A DNA stretch of 64,000 bases. Source: Opisthorchis felineus. Taxonomy: Eukaryota; Platyhelminthes; Trematoda; Opisthorchiida; Opisthorchiidae. The stretch spans positions 380,944 through 444,943 of the forward strand of contig SJOL01004118.1 of NCBI GenBank assembly GCA_004794785.1. Reading direction: 5' to 3'. A model generated the notes under the pieces. That model was not told where the DNA came from and ran no database searches. It saw nothing but the letters and a program-made list of their open reading frames with translations. A program made the position numbers and the translations under genes. Shown here piece after piece: positions 46,970 to 59,000 of the stretch (its first letter is position 1; each line of letters opens with the position of its first letter).

Positions 46970-49900
46970 AATGATTGGATAACGAATCTGTAGAAATCGT
47001 AAATCTACCTTGGAGACCAGTCAGCTCAGCTGACCTCAGCACAAACGTGCAGCATCACCTACACTGCCCTAATATACAAAATTAGCGCTTCAGAGCCTAA
47101 TCTTTACGAAAAGCAAAGTGTTAGTACGACATGTAAAAACTAATTTTGCGGAATTTCGCTGAATTCTGAGTTTTTTAACACATGAAAGCGTTCGAGCATG
47201 TATAATGCGATTACAAACGCAATTCGTTACAAAATGACACTGAGTCTGCCATTGACAGTTAACCGAAGTGTCCATGTTATCACCAGACGATATTTAGCAA
47301 AACATTCGCCTTGATCCGCTTGTGAATGATGGTATACCACGCCAGTCTAGATGGGTGGAGTAACGTTCGTGTTACAAATACGCCTATTTTCTTTGCTTAC
47401 TGGTTAGTCGGATCGGTGGATTCAGTTGTGGCCTTACCTGTTGAGATATGTGGCTTGATCCAGGGCCACTTATGGGAGCTGGTGACGTAAACAAGAGCAG
47501 CGAGCGATATTTCGGTGTGGTCACCTGATGCCGTCAGACACAAACATACAAGCCACAATCGATATTGCACTTACGTTGGCCTATATTACGATGAACAGTG
47601 TTTTCGATACAAAATAGGCCAATTATTGGGATTAGCCGTTTGATGGAAACTTGAATCGTTGCGTATTTATTCCTCGTCGTCATGGCTGCTACGATGGCGC
47701 AATGTCGAAAGTTACGCTTCAGTCAGTAATGAAGTGGTGGTTTATCGGTCTGCACACGTGAGCTCGGAACACCATGCATAGGATGGTGTAGTGTGTTATA
47801 CAATCGTACTTCGGTAAAAATCGTCGAGTGTTTGATGGAATTGACGTGGGTGACTGACAGTAGCTTTGTTCTTTCGTTCGGTTCGTGGAATCCGTATGAC
47901 TGTTGTTCACATTATCATTAGTGTGACTGCTGATCAGCTTAGGCGTACCAGTGCACTCGAGTGTGTCATGGTGAGTTCTGCTTGGCGGAGCGATTGTCGC
48001 ACACAGTCCGTTACTACAAAACATGATATTGATGGGGATGTCCCTACAACTGAGTTGAAAATGGAGGCAGCCCAAGAAGGCGAAAAGGGGTAAGCATGCC
48101 GACATACTATCCATCTGATTGGTGTTTACCGCATTCACATGTGACGGATACTAATGGTTCGGTAATGCATCAGGGATAAATGGATTAGCTTCCACTAAAA
48201 AGTTCACACGAAGTGAATTAAGTTTTTCTCAAGGAATGTTGAATTAGATGTTGAAAACATCCATTTCCAACTTAGCCTTTCTTAAATGGTTCTGAATAAC
48301 AAGGATGACGGCTCATTTTTGTAGCCGTTCCGGAGAAGAAACATCCTCCCAGAGAAAGCATTCTGGTACCCACCCACAAGGGCTAATCGAGTAGAGTGTT
48401 GTACTAAGTCATGGCGGTGTAAAGAATGGACAAATCGGAATTTTAAACATCGATACGTGTGGTCCGGTGACTCTCCGGCGGGATTACATGGTTTTGGTAT
48501 AGTTACACTCAGACTGTTATAAACCACCAACTCCGTCGGTACCAGCTGTGAGTCTATCACATTGGCCACACCGTATCTTCTTTACAGTATTTCAAACCCT
48601 AGTACAAAAAGCCACCATCTGAATCCGGAACTGGAGCACCTACCCTCAATAGAGAAACGCCAGAACGGCAATGCGCTTTGCCCGAATATACTAGTCGACG
48701 AAAACGGCCGACCTCTTTTATGATTCCCGCATTATTCGGTTATGCCTCGTGACCTTTGTGGAGAGCAGTTGTTAAAAAAAAGCCATTTCGGGCATGTAAC
48801 ACAGTTGCAGTATGCATAAGTGCAGCAGAAGTTGGAAAACAAGCCAAGTTATCATACGATATCTCAGAAACTCTGTGGTGCACGACACTTGATATTTAGA
48901 TGGAATACAAAAGTGAATCTCGACCACACAACTAACTTCGATTGTGGTTCTCATCTGAATCGGGCGCATCCGTACAAATTGTACCCTTTCGGCACAGAGG
49001 ACCGGCTCCGACGGGAAACACGCAGGCAACTAATGTACCAGTATACCACATTTCCACATATTCAGGGCTATTGGATGTTCGAGCACGAACTCAGGCCTAA
49101 GTGTTTTATTTCGTCACACCCTGCCGTGTCACTGGAAAATTTACGCACCGGATTTTTCGTTAACCAGAGGACGAATGCATAGGAGATGCTTTTTATTTAT
49201 CGCCTCTGTCAGCAGGATACACCTCTTTTCAAGAAGACAGTTTAGTACCCTCTTTCATGCGTTTCTTTGTGAGGCTGTTTTCGCACGAAAAGCCGAATTA
49301 AGATAACGAAGTTGCACAATTTGACGTTTCGGAATAAAAATGAAAAGGACCTGTCCGTGGATACCCAGCTAGTAAGTAAATGTCTATTTCAGAAGTTCAC
49401 GCTAAATTTATACTACTGAAGTCCCCTACTGAAAACCATGTCCTTCATTGGTAGTTTGTTCCTTGAAAGTTTGTCTTTTGAACCCGCGCATGGGTGATGA
49501 GTTTGAGTGTAATACGACTCAATGTGTGAGACTGGACACTTATGGAGAGAATGCCTTAGCACTTTGCAGTTGGTTAGTTATCCCTGCTCTGAAATGTTGC
49601 TCCATTCACAAATACGCAGAAAAATACGTTGTTCAAAGGTATCTGTACGTTACTGTTGTGCTCTCGTGCTTTCTCCTGCTTACACTTCTCATTCCGCACG
49701 CATCGTCGCTACCTTTATTATGTACCCAGGCGACTCTGGTCACAGACTGACCCAACGCGCTCCACACATGATTCGCCGTCCGGCCAGAGGCCGACGCCCG
49801 TCGTGTCCCTGTGTCTTTCACTTTTCACTGTAACCTGCTAACAAACAGTGTGTTCTCACCGTGTGCCGTTCAGTTTACGGGATATAAGGGCTACTCTGAT

Positions 49901-51180
49901 TATTTCCCTCACGTTGACCGATACATGCAGTAAAACAATTGGCTAGTAGGCCGCGTACGACATCTTATTCGCTGAAATATCGTTGTTCACTAGATGATTG
50001 GGTGTCAGTGGCATCGGTGGATGTGTTAGAGAGCTTAATCAATTGACTGAACCTGCCGAGTAGATGGTGGCTGGTGAGCAGTTGAGGCGAACACAACACA
50101 GCTGAGGGCACAACACAATCCAGTACAATCCAAAGGAAATAACAACGTATAGATTTTCACAATCTACCAGGTGAACAGACACCACGTGCTGACACTAATG
50201 GTTCTCGGAGTGTAGAAAAGATCGAGTAATTGGACATACTGCGATCGGGAGTAGCTTTTGGTTGAAAACGATCCGTTTGAAAAATCGCACGGTACTAACC
50301 CGACAGCTCGCTCTGAATTGTTTAATTTTCGAGTTTTATTAAGCACGAAGTCGGTCGGCCTGTGGCAAGAAAAGGACACAAAGGAAGAACCGACACACTA
50401 TTAATTTCACAGCTATAGTGATTCCGAAACCTCTTTGCATTAAGCACATGCATGCACTGACGCCGCCGGTTGGCCTGGTCACATGTATTCCACTCAACAC
50501 TCTAGTTCACATGAGCAGAAAATCACTTTTGCATCGGATTTGTTTGAGCTGAGCTTAGTTCTTTCACCTGACTTGTGGTTAAGTTGGTTGATGTGCGATC
50601 TTTATCTATCCATTGATCATGGGACCCCTAGACCGAAACCAAACCACTTTTCAAACTGAACACCCAAAGATCTGAAGCGGCGCACACCGTGTAGAGTTTG
50701 TGAGAAGAATCGTCTGACAACCTAGTCATCCTATACAACAGTCAGGACTGGCTTTCTAAACGGACCCTTGCAAACCACTTCACAAGGTTGCGATTTCTTG
50801 TACATTGAGCCTGAAAGGAATTTTAACTTTGAATCCCTTACTTGTTCACATTCCCTCGTTCTGTAGATTGTGGTACCGTTACTAATTACTGAGCCTTCAG
50901 GACTTGCTGAGGTGCATACGCATGTTCATCTACTTCGGCGAAATTTCCCGTGTTTTACCAAACTTGGATTTACCAAAGTTAACTTCAGGAAACCTCATAG
51001 ATGAAAATGTTTTAAACAAAGGAATGTTGTACCGCTTACTGTAAGGCTATATGGATTACTGATCTTTTACTAAATGAAAGAAGCGCGCGGAATGAAGCCG
51101 TATTGTTTGCATTATTCACTTTTGTATTTCGAAGCTTCGTCCGCCTATGATTTCTCGCTCCACTATTTTCTTCCACAACA
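46970..51180. other. mostly gene-less stretch
   Basis: About 4.2 kb without a recognised gene, apart from one weak exon candidate at 47,967-48,089. Frames of 139 codons (47,719-48,138, minus), 120 codons (48,820-49,182, plus) and about 100 codons (49,448-49,833, plus) have no motif that I can identify. Confidence 0.35.
47967..48089 (+). CDS. weak candidate first coding exon, unknown protein
   Basis: An ATG in a fair context (GTCATGG) opens a frame of about 41 codons that ends at a good donor (AAGGG followed by GTAAGC). The product is hydrophilic and rich in D, E and K towards its end (TTELKMEAAQEGEKG). No downstream exon was identified, and a 139-codon frame overlaps on the other strand. Treat this as a guess. 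Confidence 0.2.
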
Positions 51181-51184
51181 GGGT

Positions 51185-51345
51185 TGTTTTGCAAATGAGT
51201 GTATTTGTCGAAATCAGTCCAATTTGGGTTCAAGTAGAACATAAGGTTGACGGAAACTCGGGGACTGCGCCTACCTGATGAGCCCCAAGAAGGGCGAAAC
51301 CGGTCGTGGGCTGTCGAAGCGTTTTCAGCAACCTTGTGAGTAGTT
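51185..51345 (+). repeat. hammerhead-family repeat, 5'-truncated
   Basis: The unit starts partway through the front block (TTTTGCAAATGAGTG) and runs through the full ribozyme to just after the closing helix. Flanks are unrelated to the family. A 105-codon minus-strand frame (51,036-51,353) overlaps it and is an artefact. Confidence 0.8.
51239..51340 (+). ncRNA. hammerhead ribozyme, type I, complete core
   Basis: It has core CTGATGA at 51,275-51,281 and stem II GCCC/GGGC with loop CAAGAA-like bases. GAAA lies at 51,296-51,299. Stem III is the palindrome ACCGGT, then C at 51,305, with predicted cleavage after 51,305. Stem I pairs 51,269-51,274 (GCCTAC) with 51,306-51,311 (GTGGGC) over six base pairs including one wobble. 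An outer helix pairs CATAAGGTTG (51,240-51,249) with CAACCTTGTG (51,329-51,338). This copy and the one at 24.8 kb are the best candidates for active self-cleavage. Confidence 0.87.
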
Positions 51346-51349
51346 TCCT

Positions 51350-52365
51350 TCATGAAGGGTTGTTTATGCTTATTGCAGTTGTCGCCCGCTGCAGAAACCA
51401 GTCTTGATTGGTCCTCTCAGGTCTTCCTCAACGGCTATGGACAATTCGAAGTAGACCATGCTAAACAGGAAACCGACTGTGCCTGTCCTTCTAGGTAGTT
51501 GCTTCAGACGGAGTGGTCGTTGTATGCTGTTCACCAACAGTCTCCTTAGAATGACCACCGTTTAAACGCTTCATAACCAATGGCAATAAAAATATGCTGC
51601 TCCACCCTAGAACGACGGTCCATTATGGTAACCAATGCCCTGACGACAACACTGACTGACGGAACCTTGTGAATTCAGCAGAAAATTTAGGCGGTGGGTT
51701 GACGAATTTTCACCTATTTTTGAACCCTTTAACACAATGAAAAACATGATGACCGGACAGTCCGGTGAGTTCTTTGGTTTGTTTTACGTTGATAGCGGTT
51801 CAGCAAACCTATCAGTAACGTATGTGAGAAAAGACAACGTGCGCAAATAAAAGGACGGGGAACAACTTTGAAACTTCTCAAATCATGTACCGATCTCAAC
51901 TCGTAATAGTTATTCCCAGGCCATCCAGGTCCTGATTTCAGAATGTGTACAGCTAACAGACCGTCAAAACAAAAAAAATCGGTTGCTTTCGGTCTTCTTA
52001 GGCAGAGGTGATGCATATATGTCTGTGCAAGCACACAACATTAAGGCGGTGTACTGATACGGAGTAAGCATTCGGTGTGAATACAGAGAGACAGCATACT
52101 GGTTGGAGCCAGTTTCATGGGACGATGAAATAAGTTCGTGATCATTAGCTTGGGTACCCATCTGCCACTGTATTGACCCTGCATAGATCACTAGCCAAAG
52201 GACTGCTTTCTGTGGAACACTGAGAAAATCACTAGTCCATTTGGCTCCCTGAAATACCCGGAATGGGATGGGTACCAAGGGAAGATCGGCTACAAATGAC
52301 AGTTACCAATATACTCCTCGAGCTAGAGGCACGCTAGAGCGGCCCTAGTTTTCGGTTCTCTATCT
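51350..52365. other. gene-less stretch
   Basis: Nothing recognised. Minus frames of 101 and 104 codons (51,729-52,278) overlap each other and show no motif. Confidence 0.4.
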
Positions 52366-52369
52366 GTTG

Positions 52370-52927
52370 CTAAACCTTCAGGAAGGCATGGGTCCTCCTA
52401 GAAGAACCAGTTGCGCTTAAATGAGGCCAAGTACATGTCATCAACAATGCAACCTGGCGGAATGCGACTGGGGAGGGAGACCATCGGGAGACAACAGCAA
52501 TATCCTCATCTGAGTCGGAGACGTGGTAAAGACAAGACAAGTTGGACACAGCATCTAACCTAACGGGAGCGTCCATGACGCTTGCAGTAGTTAACAGATT
52601 CACGTGTTCGGGTATTTGTATCCCTCTGGATGACAGTCCTACCAACGAAGTGAAAGCTATATTTCCAAAGCCCGGACAATCTTTACTCAGCTCAGATACC
52701 TTAGATTGTTTGGAAGTGGCGAGATCTACAAAGTTGCAATGCGTCCAATGCCTCTTTAAGGCTGTGCAATCGAATGGCCACACTTCACAGACAAAAGGCG
52801 ACTGTTTGCCTTTCACCACGGATAACCAACCTGCTTCATAACGCGGCACGTTCGGTTTTATCCTTCGTCTGTTGAGGCCTGTCTGATCCGGAAAAGGCGC
52901 AGGGTGGATACATAAGTGAAGCGCCAA
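52370..52927 (-). CDS. unassigned long open frame
   Basis: This 185-codon minus-strand frame is the longest open frame in the window. That is longer than I would expect by chance at this base composition, though not impossible. A possible acceptor (TTTTCCGGATCAG) lies inside its start, so it could be an internal exon rather than a whole gene. The product has a C/H-rich segment (CEVWPFDCTALKRHWTHC, roughly residues 47-64) resembling a zinc-finger spacing, but not a clean C2H2 finger. No family is recognised; it could equally be a retroelement remnant. Confidence 0.3.
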   Translation of the reverse strand: MALHLCIHPAPFPDQTGLNRRRIKPNVPRYEAGWLSVVKGKQSPFVCEVWPFDCTALKRHWTHCNFVDLATSKQSKVSELSKDCPGFGNIAFTSLVGLSSRGIQIPEHVNLLTTASVMDAPVRLDAVSNLSCLYHVSDSDEDIAVVSRWSPSPVAFRQVALLMTCTWPHLSATGSSRRTHAFLKV

Positions 52928-52929
52928 GA

Positions 52930-55240
52930 GCTTAACGCATCTTAGCCGTATCAGATCATTCCGTCTGCGAGGTCGAAGGCACCAATGAAGAGCTAGACGC
53001 CATCATCTACATGACACAGGTTCGCTGGCAATGGCATTGTTGTATCCACTCGGTCATCCTTAACATTCAACTCACTGCATGCATTCGTTACTTTGCGGAA
53101 CCCAGTCAACCCCCTCACTTTGCACTATTGGCCTCCGAATGCTGTGGCAACGCGAACCAATGTACAAGTGTTTGAAAAACCTACCATGGTGATAAGGACT
53201 AGTACCATTCCTGTTATATCACTGCGCAAATGGTCTCAGACCTGTTCACTGAGCCTGGCAGTTGATTTCCACAAGTTTAACCGATTGTGTTTTCAGTGCA
53301 TAGCTGGATAATAGAACAGCTTTCTCAACTCACTGAATCATCTCAGTAGGTGCGGCGTTGTGGTCCGATTTCATGGCGTGATTCCCAGACGTTACTGAGT
53401 GTGCCAACCTGGTCAACAATGACCCGAAAGTACCGATCACCGTAGACTTAAAGGATAGCAAAAAATGTCTTGTTCGGCCAAGTCTGGTCCAACATCACTA
53501 CATCAGCCTTCACTGAAACCTGAAAAATTACACCGGTGGACTTCTCACCATTCGTCTGAACAAGTCAGTCGACTTCTGCTTTCGATGGGAAATTATGAAA
53601 GCACATAACCTAGCCCAGTGCAATGACGTGTCCTGCTAACAATTCCTTCCTATAAGGAGCAATGAAGATCACAGCAGTCGTACCTAGGGCATTCATGCTT
53701 ACGCGCACACAACGACGCCATCATTGTTGCCACCGGCTGCCACAATGAACTTTCGCATATGAATTTATAGAACACTAGGAAGGATGCATGCTAGCAAGCT
53801 TGACAACGAACCACGATGCTCGCGACTTGATTTAGCTCTCGGATTTTCACTCACATCCGGAATTCGATGCCCCACCATGTCGAGTGATCCACGAACCGCG
53901 TCCCACAAATCATTTTCTAGTTGAAGTGCTCGATACAACAAGCCTCCTATTTTGAGCGTTTCTCTAAATCATCCCGTCTGTAATTCCACCATGTCAGAGT
54001 TACGACTACATTCCGAACAAAAATGAACGTCCACTGTTATCGAGATCGTTGTGGTTATAAGCAACAATTAGGGCGTGGTGCGCGGATGAGTGAATCTACA
54101 GCAAATCACACGAATGGTTTGGTTAGTCTGTGCAGCGGTAACAGAAATTAACACAAGACTTTTCTAGTGTGAGCAGATGTGCTCCATTCTAACAAGCGTC
54201 TTGCATGACCATATATAGTCCCCATCATGCCTTCTGTTTGTTGTGACCAACGTGATATCAGGATGAAGACTCACCTACGAAATCAATTATTTAGCTTTGA
54301 CGAACGTGCTGTTAATTTTAGATAAGCTAAAACTTCATTCGTGTTATGAGGTGGAGAGTTCTCCTTAATTTCCACCGACATACCATTGGTCTGAATACAA
54401 CTAGTCTCCCAATCTTCCGTTTGGAAATCTCTTCTTACAAGAAAGGTAAAAACAGAGCCTAACATTAGGACCTCAGTATCGTGATTAGGAGGTTGACTAT
54501 CGAGTGTCCGTCCCCGAAGAAACCGACCCAAAGACCCGACTACAGAGACAAATTACTTGTTCAAAAAAGCTGCAGTGATAAAACTTCAAGATTTAATTTA
54601 CAGGCCGTCAAAATATTGTCTGACGGGCAATGTGTTGTGTGAAGAAGTTTCCCTCATTTGCGAAGGTCAAGATGACAAGCTTTTGCCTAGCGTTCGACAT
54701 CATAACAATCCACAAAGTGCTGTGTGGAGCGTGGGCAAAACAATGTCAAGAGAAAACCAGTGGTTCAATTATCACACGCACATGCAATCAAACCACGGCG
54801 TACTGCATCATGCCAGACCTCCGGTTGGTCCTAAAGAGGGCAGAGTTCAAGTTAAACGGGGACTGAAAGGGTGGATTCAGCGATTCAGTTGGGACACTAT
54901 TCAGACATATCCCATCACACTGGTGACGCTGCTGACCGCTCCAAGTGAAAAAACTAGGGACAGTGCTGGTGGCATTCGACTGACTTATCATCGACGCCAA
55001 TATACTGGCGAACTAGCGCGCAAAATCAAAATACGTCGAAGCGAAAACGGAACACGGGAGTAAGTCCAGTGCATGTAGAAAGATGTTGGAACTACAGAAA
55101 TGACCCCCAAAACAAAGAGGTTGGCCGTTGCGATAGGTACCAAAAGATCACTTTCATAAAGTCAATTGGCCAACCAACCAGTGCAGAGAACTGGCTAGCA
55201 TTGTGTGGGTTGTTGGGATGGTAGTAGTGGTATGTGTTAA
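52930..55240. other. stretch without assigned gene
   Basis: A 168-codon plus-strand frame (54,557-55,063) is long for chance, but shows no motif and overlaps other open frames on both strands. Otherwise nothing is recognised. Confidence 0.35.
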
Positions 55241-55249
55241 CCCCTTCAT

Positions 55250-55678
55250 TCAGTCAGCATATGTACACAATCGTAAAAATCCGCAAACAGGGTGTACGGA
55301 TGGACATATGGATAGGCGTAGTGCGAGTAGTCGAAATTGATACAAAATAGTCAGTCCCACAGAAAGCTAATTCAAATTTCTCAGCCGTCAACATCTGAAA
55401 TGCCACGGCATTAGGACAAGACTTGGGGCAGGCGTAGCTGGGGGAAAAACGAAAGACGTAAACGGTTAACCGATCAAACAACGTATTCGTTTGCCAAGGA
55501 CGATGGAAAGGGGTTTGGGTGCGTCCCGGGAGTAATATACTATGCACAGGAGGATTCCAAATAGAATCGACAGCCGCAGTGACAACGTTCACGGAACCCA
55601 GCGAAAGAAGTCAACAGCGATTGAGTGACTATGTGCACTAATCAGCTGATGGGGTGGAGTGAGGTAGGGACTGCAAAT
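55250..55678 (-). other. probable 3' UTR of the CK1 alpha gene
   Basis: The sequence directly after the kinase stop codon is pyrimidine-rich on the minus strand and holds an open frame of 112 codons (55,254-55,592) with no motif. I take it as untranslated tail. No clear AATAAA polyadenylation signal was found, so the end point is arbitrary. Confidence 0.4.
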
Positions 55679-56083
55679 CTAAAAGAACTTTCGTCTATTC
55701 CCTTGTCCCCCAGACTCTTCCTTCTGTTCACTTTCATCTGCCTTGTTAGTTGCGTTCGGTTCTGGGAGCGCCGCCTGCTGGCGAGTTTGTGCACTTGGAT
55801 CTTCGTAATTCGGATCCGCAGTAGCTGAGGAGGAGGTCGCAGCGGTCCGTTGTTTCAGCATTGTCCAATCAAACACATAGTCGAACTGGTGACTCATTGT
55901 GCGAAAGAGGATTCGGAAGAGCTGACGCAGGTACATGTAATCAGGACTTTCTTCGAAGCGGAGACCTCGACAATAGTTAAGATACATTGCGAATTCTGGA
56001 GGAAAGCCCTTACACAAAACCTCTACGGATGTGGACATCTTTTTCTCGCTGATCTTCTCGTATTTTTGACGCTTATTCGTAGC
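55679..56083 (-). CDS. CSNK1A1: CK1 alpha, last coding exon
   Basis: A 405-nt exon after the acceptor TTTCCCTTTCAG. It encodes the end of the kinase C-lobe (from [18 protein letters not shown] through the FDWTML motif) and a 56-residue hydrophilic tail rich in A, S, E and Q. Phase 0 joins it to the exon ending at 59,379. The stop TAG is at 55,681-55,679. Confidence 0.93.
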   Translation of the reverse strand, partial: ATNKRQKYEKISEKKMSTSVEVLCKGFPPEFAMYLNYCRGLRFEESPDYMYLRQLFRILFRTMSHQFDYVFDWTMLKQRTAATSSSATADPNYEDPSAQTRQQAALPEPNATNKADESEQKEESGGQGNRRKFF

Positions 56084-59000
56084 CTGAAAGGGAAAGTAAA
56101 AAGCTGTTAAGCCTGATTAAGTTACTTCCACTGATTACATAGAAGAACTGCAAGACAACATACCTGGCTTTCTCACCACTCTGGCATAATGGATTCATTC
56201 AATTCCCTACACCATTTGGCTCCCACAAAATGTACAAACCAGGAGCGCACCAACAGCAAGGGAAAAATATACAGCCGGGCTAAGTAAATGATCTCCGTTA
56301 GTACAGACATGCGGCGTTGAAGCACAGCATGTCAGAGGTGTGCAGCAGGGCTTTGCAAGTTCTGTATTTATTTCAATTTTATTCATTTATTTATTTCAAT
56401 CGTAACGCCGCACCTTCGATACGGCAGTTGGCACAAGCTTAATTCAGTTCAATTATCCGCCATTAACCATGTATCAAGGGTACGTTCATTTCAGCCGCTA
56501 CAGTTGGCAGTCGTAATTAAAACCAAACTGCCCGACAGGCATCGTAACCTCATTCACCAACTTGCTGTATTTGACAGCAGATTACGAACACCATGTCAAC
56601 GCAACGGTTCATACCGTATGGAACGGGTGTTGAGCCGCCGAATATAACTCGGTTTGACATAATAACAATAATAATAAAAATGATAATGATAATAATAATA
56701 ATACTAATAATAATAAATAGTTCAGCCGTAACACCCTTTCGGTGCCTAGCTGCCATGCCACCCGGAGAGAGCACGAGGGCTTGTATACTGCCAGGTTGCC
56801 CAAGCATAGACAGGAGAAATGGAGATGCAGAGGTCGGATTTGAACCACAGACTTTGCGGTCAGTAAATTCACGCTAATCACTGAGCCATCACGCCCACAA
56901 CTAGGTTTACCTGATAAAGAGTTTGGTGAGCTAAAAAACCGCTAGGTTGTCATTTTCAATGAAAGGAAGTACAGTGTGAACACCAAACGGGGTCGCATGT
57001 GTCAAATTTAGCCCGCCAGGATTGTGCTCTGAAGATTATCACAACGAAAAAGGCAGACATGAAAATGTCACTGCAACCTCCACCACGTCGCCTTTACCCG
57101 TCGAGGATATTGATGCGGTTAACGACGGCCAATCAGCGGCGTTTCGGCTTCCGCCCATTAGCTGAACAAACACCTGGGGAGCCCGGCAACAGCTAAATGA
57201 GAGGACAAAAGATACCTAAACTTTAGAGCGCGGCTTATGCCGGGAACTTTGCTTAGGTGCCGACTCCGATACGACATGCCAGTGACCTAGCGGTCATGAT
57301 AGAGCTGCATCACACAGGGCAACAAAGTCACAGTTTATCCCCATCACAGTGGCATTCGTGATAACGGCACCCTGGCATTACACCAAGAAAATCTCTGGCA
57401 CGAACATGACACATAAGTCAGTCTTTTCGGCCGAAGGATCGCTGCGTAGTAGCTCAAAATTAACCAACAGGATGTGTCCATGAGTATCGTGATCAACCAC
57501 AGCAGTGAACGCACGTGACAGAAATAAAAAAAATTGAACCCTACGTCATGCGGCAAGTCACCAAGTGTCAGCTTCCTCGATTAGCCTTAGTATTCAGTAC
57601 ACCTCAACTACTCAGTGGCAACATAATCCACACCTATGCCTATGGCGTATGATGTGCTCCCTGCAGCCTCAGCCCGAGCGAAACCCCACCGATTGCCCAT
57701 GGGGCAAGGATCACCTAGAGCAGGTTTAGAACTATCCCACTGGGGCATAACCAGACATAGCGAACAAGCGGCTACAAACCTCGTGATTATTTCAAACTTT
57801 CCGAAATGAACAAAAGAGAGGCACCCATCAAAGGCATCTAGTCAAGCACAGACACTTCCGCCCAATGGGCTGACAGGATCATCATCATCAGCTGTAAGAA
57901 CCGCGTACTTGTCGTACAATGGTTGTGGCTGCCACAGTTTCGTTCACCGATGATTTGGGGAGGTGGGGTAGGTAGCTGCGCATTGGAGGCGGGAGCTGAT
58001 AAATTGGTGCGTAAATACAGGACTGTCAGTGGACTGTTAAGTGGGGGAATTGGAAAGGGAGCTATGCATTGAAGGCAATAGCTTGGATACACGAGCGCCA
58101 TCGAGGGCGAAAAGTGCCTTTCGAGGAAGTTGGTCGATTGGTACACGGAGCGCGTGGCCAAGCCAGCGCAATCTGTGGAGTGCGATCGATTCATCTATCG
58201 TGGGCGAGTTATTTCTTCCGAAAACTATCCGACCTACATTAGCACTACTGATCTGGTGTTCAAACCAGACTCGGACAATGCTCCGAAGACATCGATGGTC
58301 AAACACTAAAAGTCTTTTGATGTCCTCGGCGCGCAGCGGCCAGGTTTCTGACCAGTTTCAGGGTTAATGGGTTGATGATACAAACTCTAAGAGATCCTGG
58401 CCGGGAAGGACAACGGCACCGTTCCCAGTCAGTCACAACCAAGCGTGCAATCGCCCCCACGGTGGTCCCATGAAGGGACCACAAGGGCGTTACCCATCAG
58501 CTACAATTTGTTGTACAAAAGGTACCATTCCCCATGGTCTTCTCAACACAGATTAGTACGTTCTTCCTGTTGTGAATAGAAAGGCAATAAAGAAATGTAC
58601 TAGAGGATAATAAGTGTCAAACTGCGTTTCGAACAAAAGAGGCTAAATTCGCTTGCTTTTAGTGCAGAATATCAGATATTTGAGTACCGAAAGCACATAT
58701 TCTGTAGATGACGCAGTTTCCAGTCTTTTACTAACAGAAAGCTTCACTGCTTACAAAACGCAGTACAGTACCAGGTTCATTTTGCAAGACGATATGCTCA
58801 ACAGAGCGCGTGTGGTCCTTGGTTATGCCTGAAATTCAAACCTTAGACAACGTCACGGCCAGCTGACAGCAACCAGATGAGCGGTTATCCATCATCATCA
58901 CCATGGATAGCATGACATGACTGTTCAACACTGATGCTTCGCTGCCAAATAAACCATGATTTATTTGAAAGCCTTATTATGAAGGAAAGAAAAAAGGTGA

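Noticed and set aside
51036..51353. 105-codon minus-strand frame
   Set aside because: About half of it is the antisense of a hammerhead repeat; it recurs in other copies of that repeat for the same reason.
54557..55063. 168-codon plus-strand frame as a gene
   Set aside because: Open frames overlap it on both strands, no motif is visible and no splice context supports it.
55254..55592. 112-codon minus-strand frame after the kinase stop
   Set aside because: It lies directly downstream of the CK1 alpha stop codon in probable 3' UTR and has no motif.
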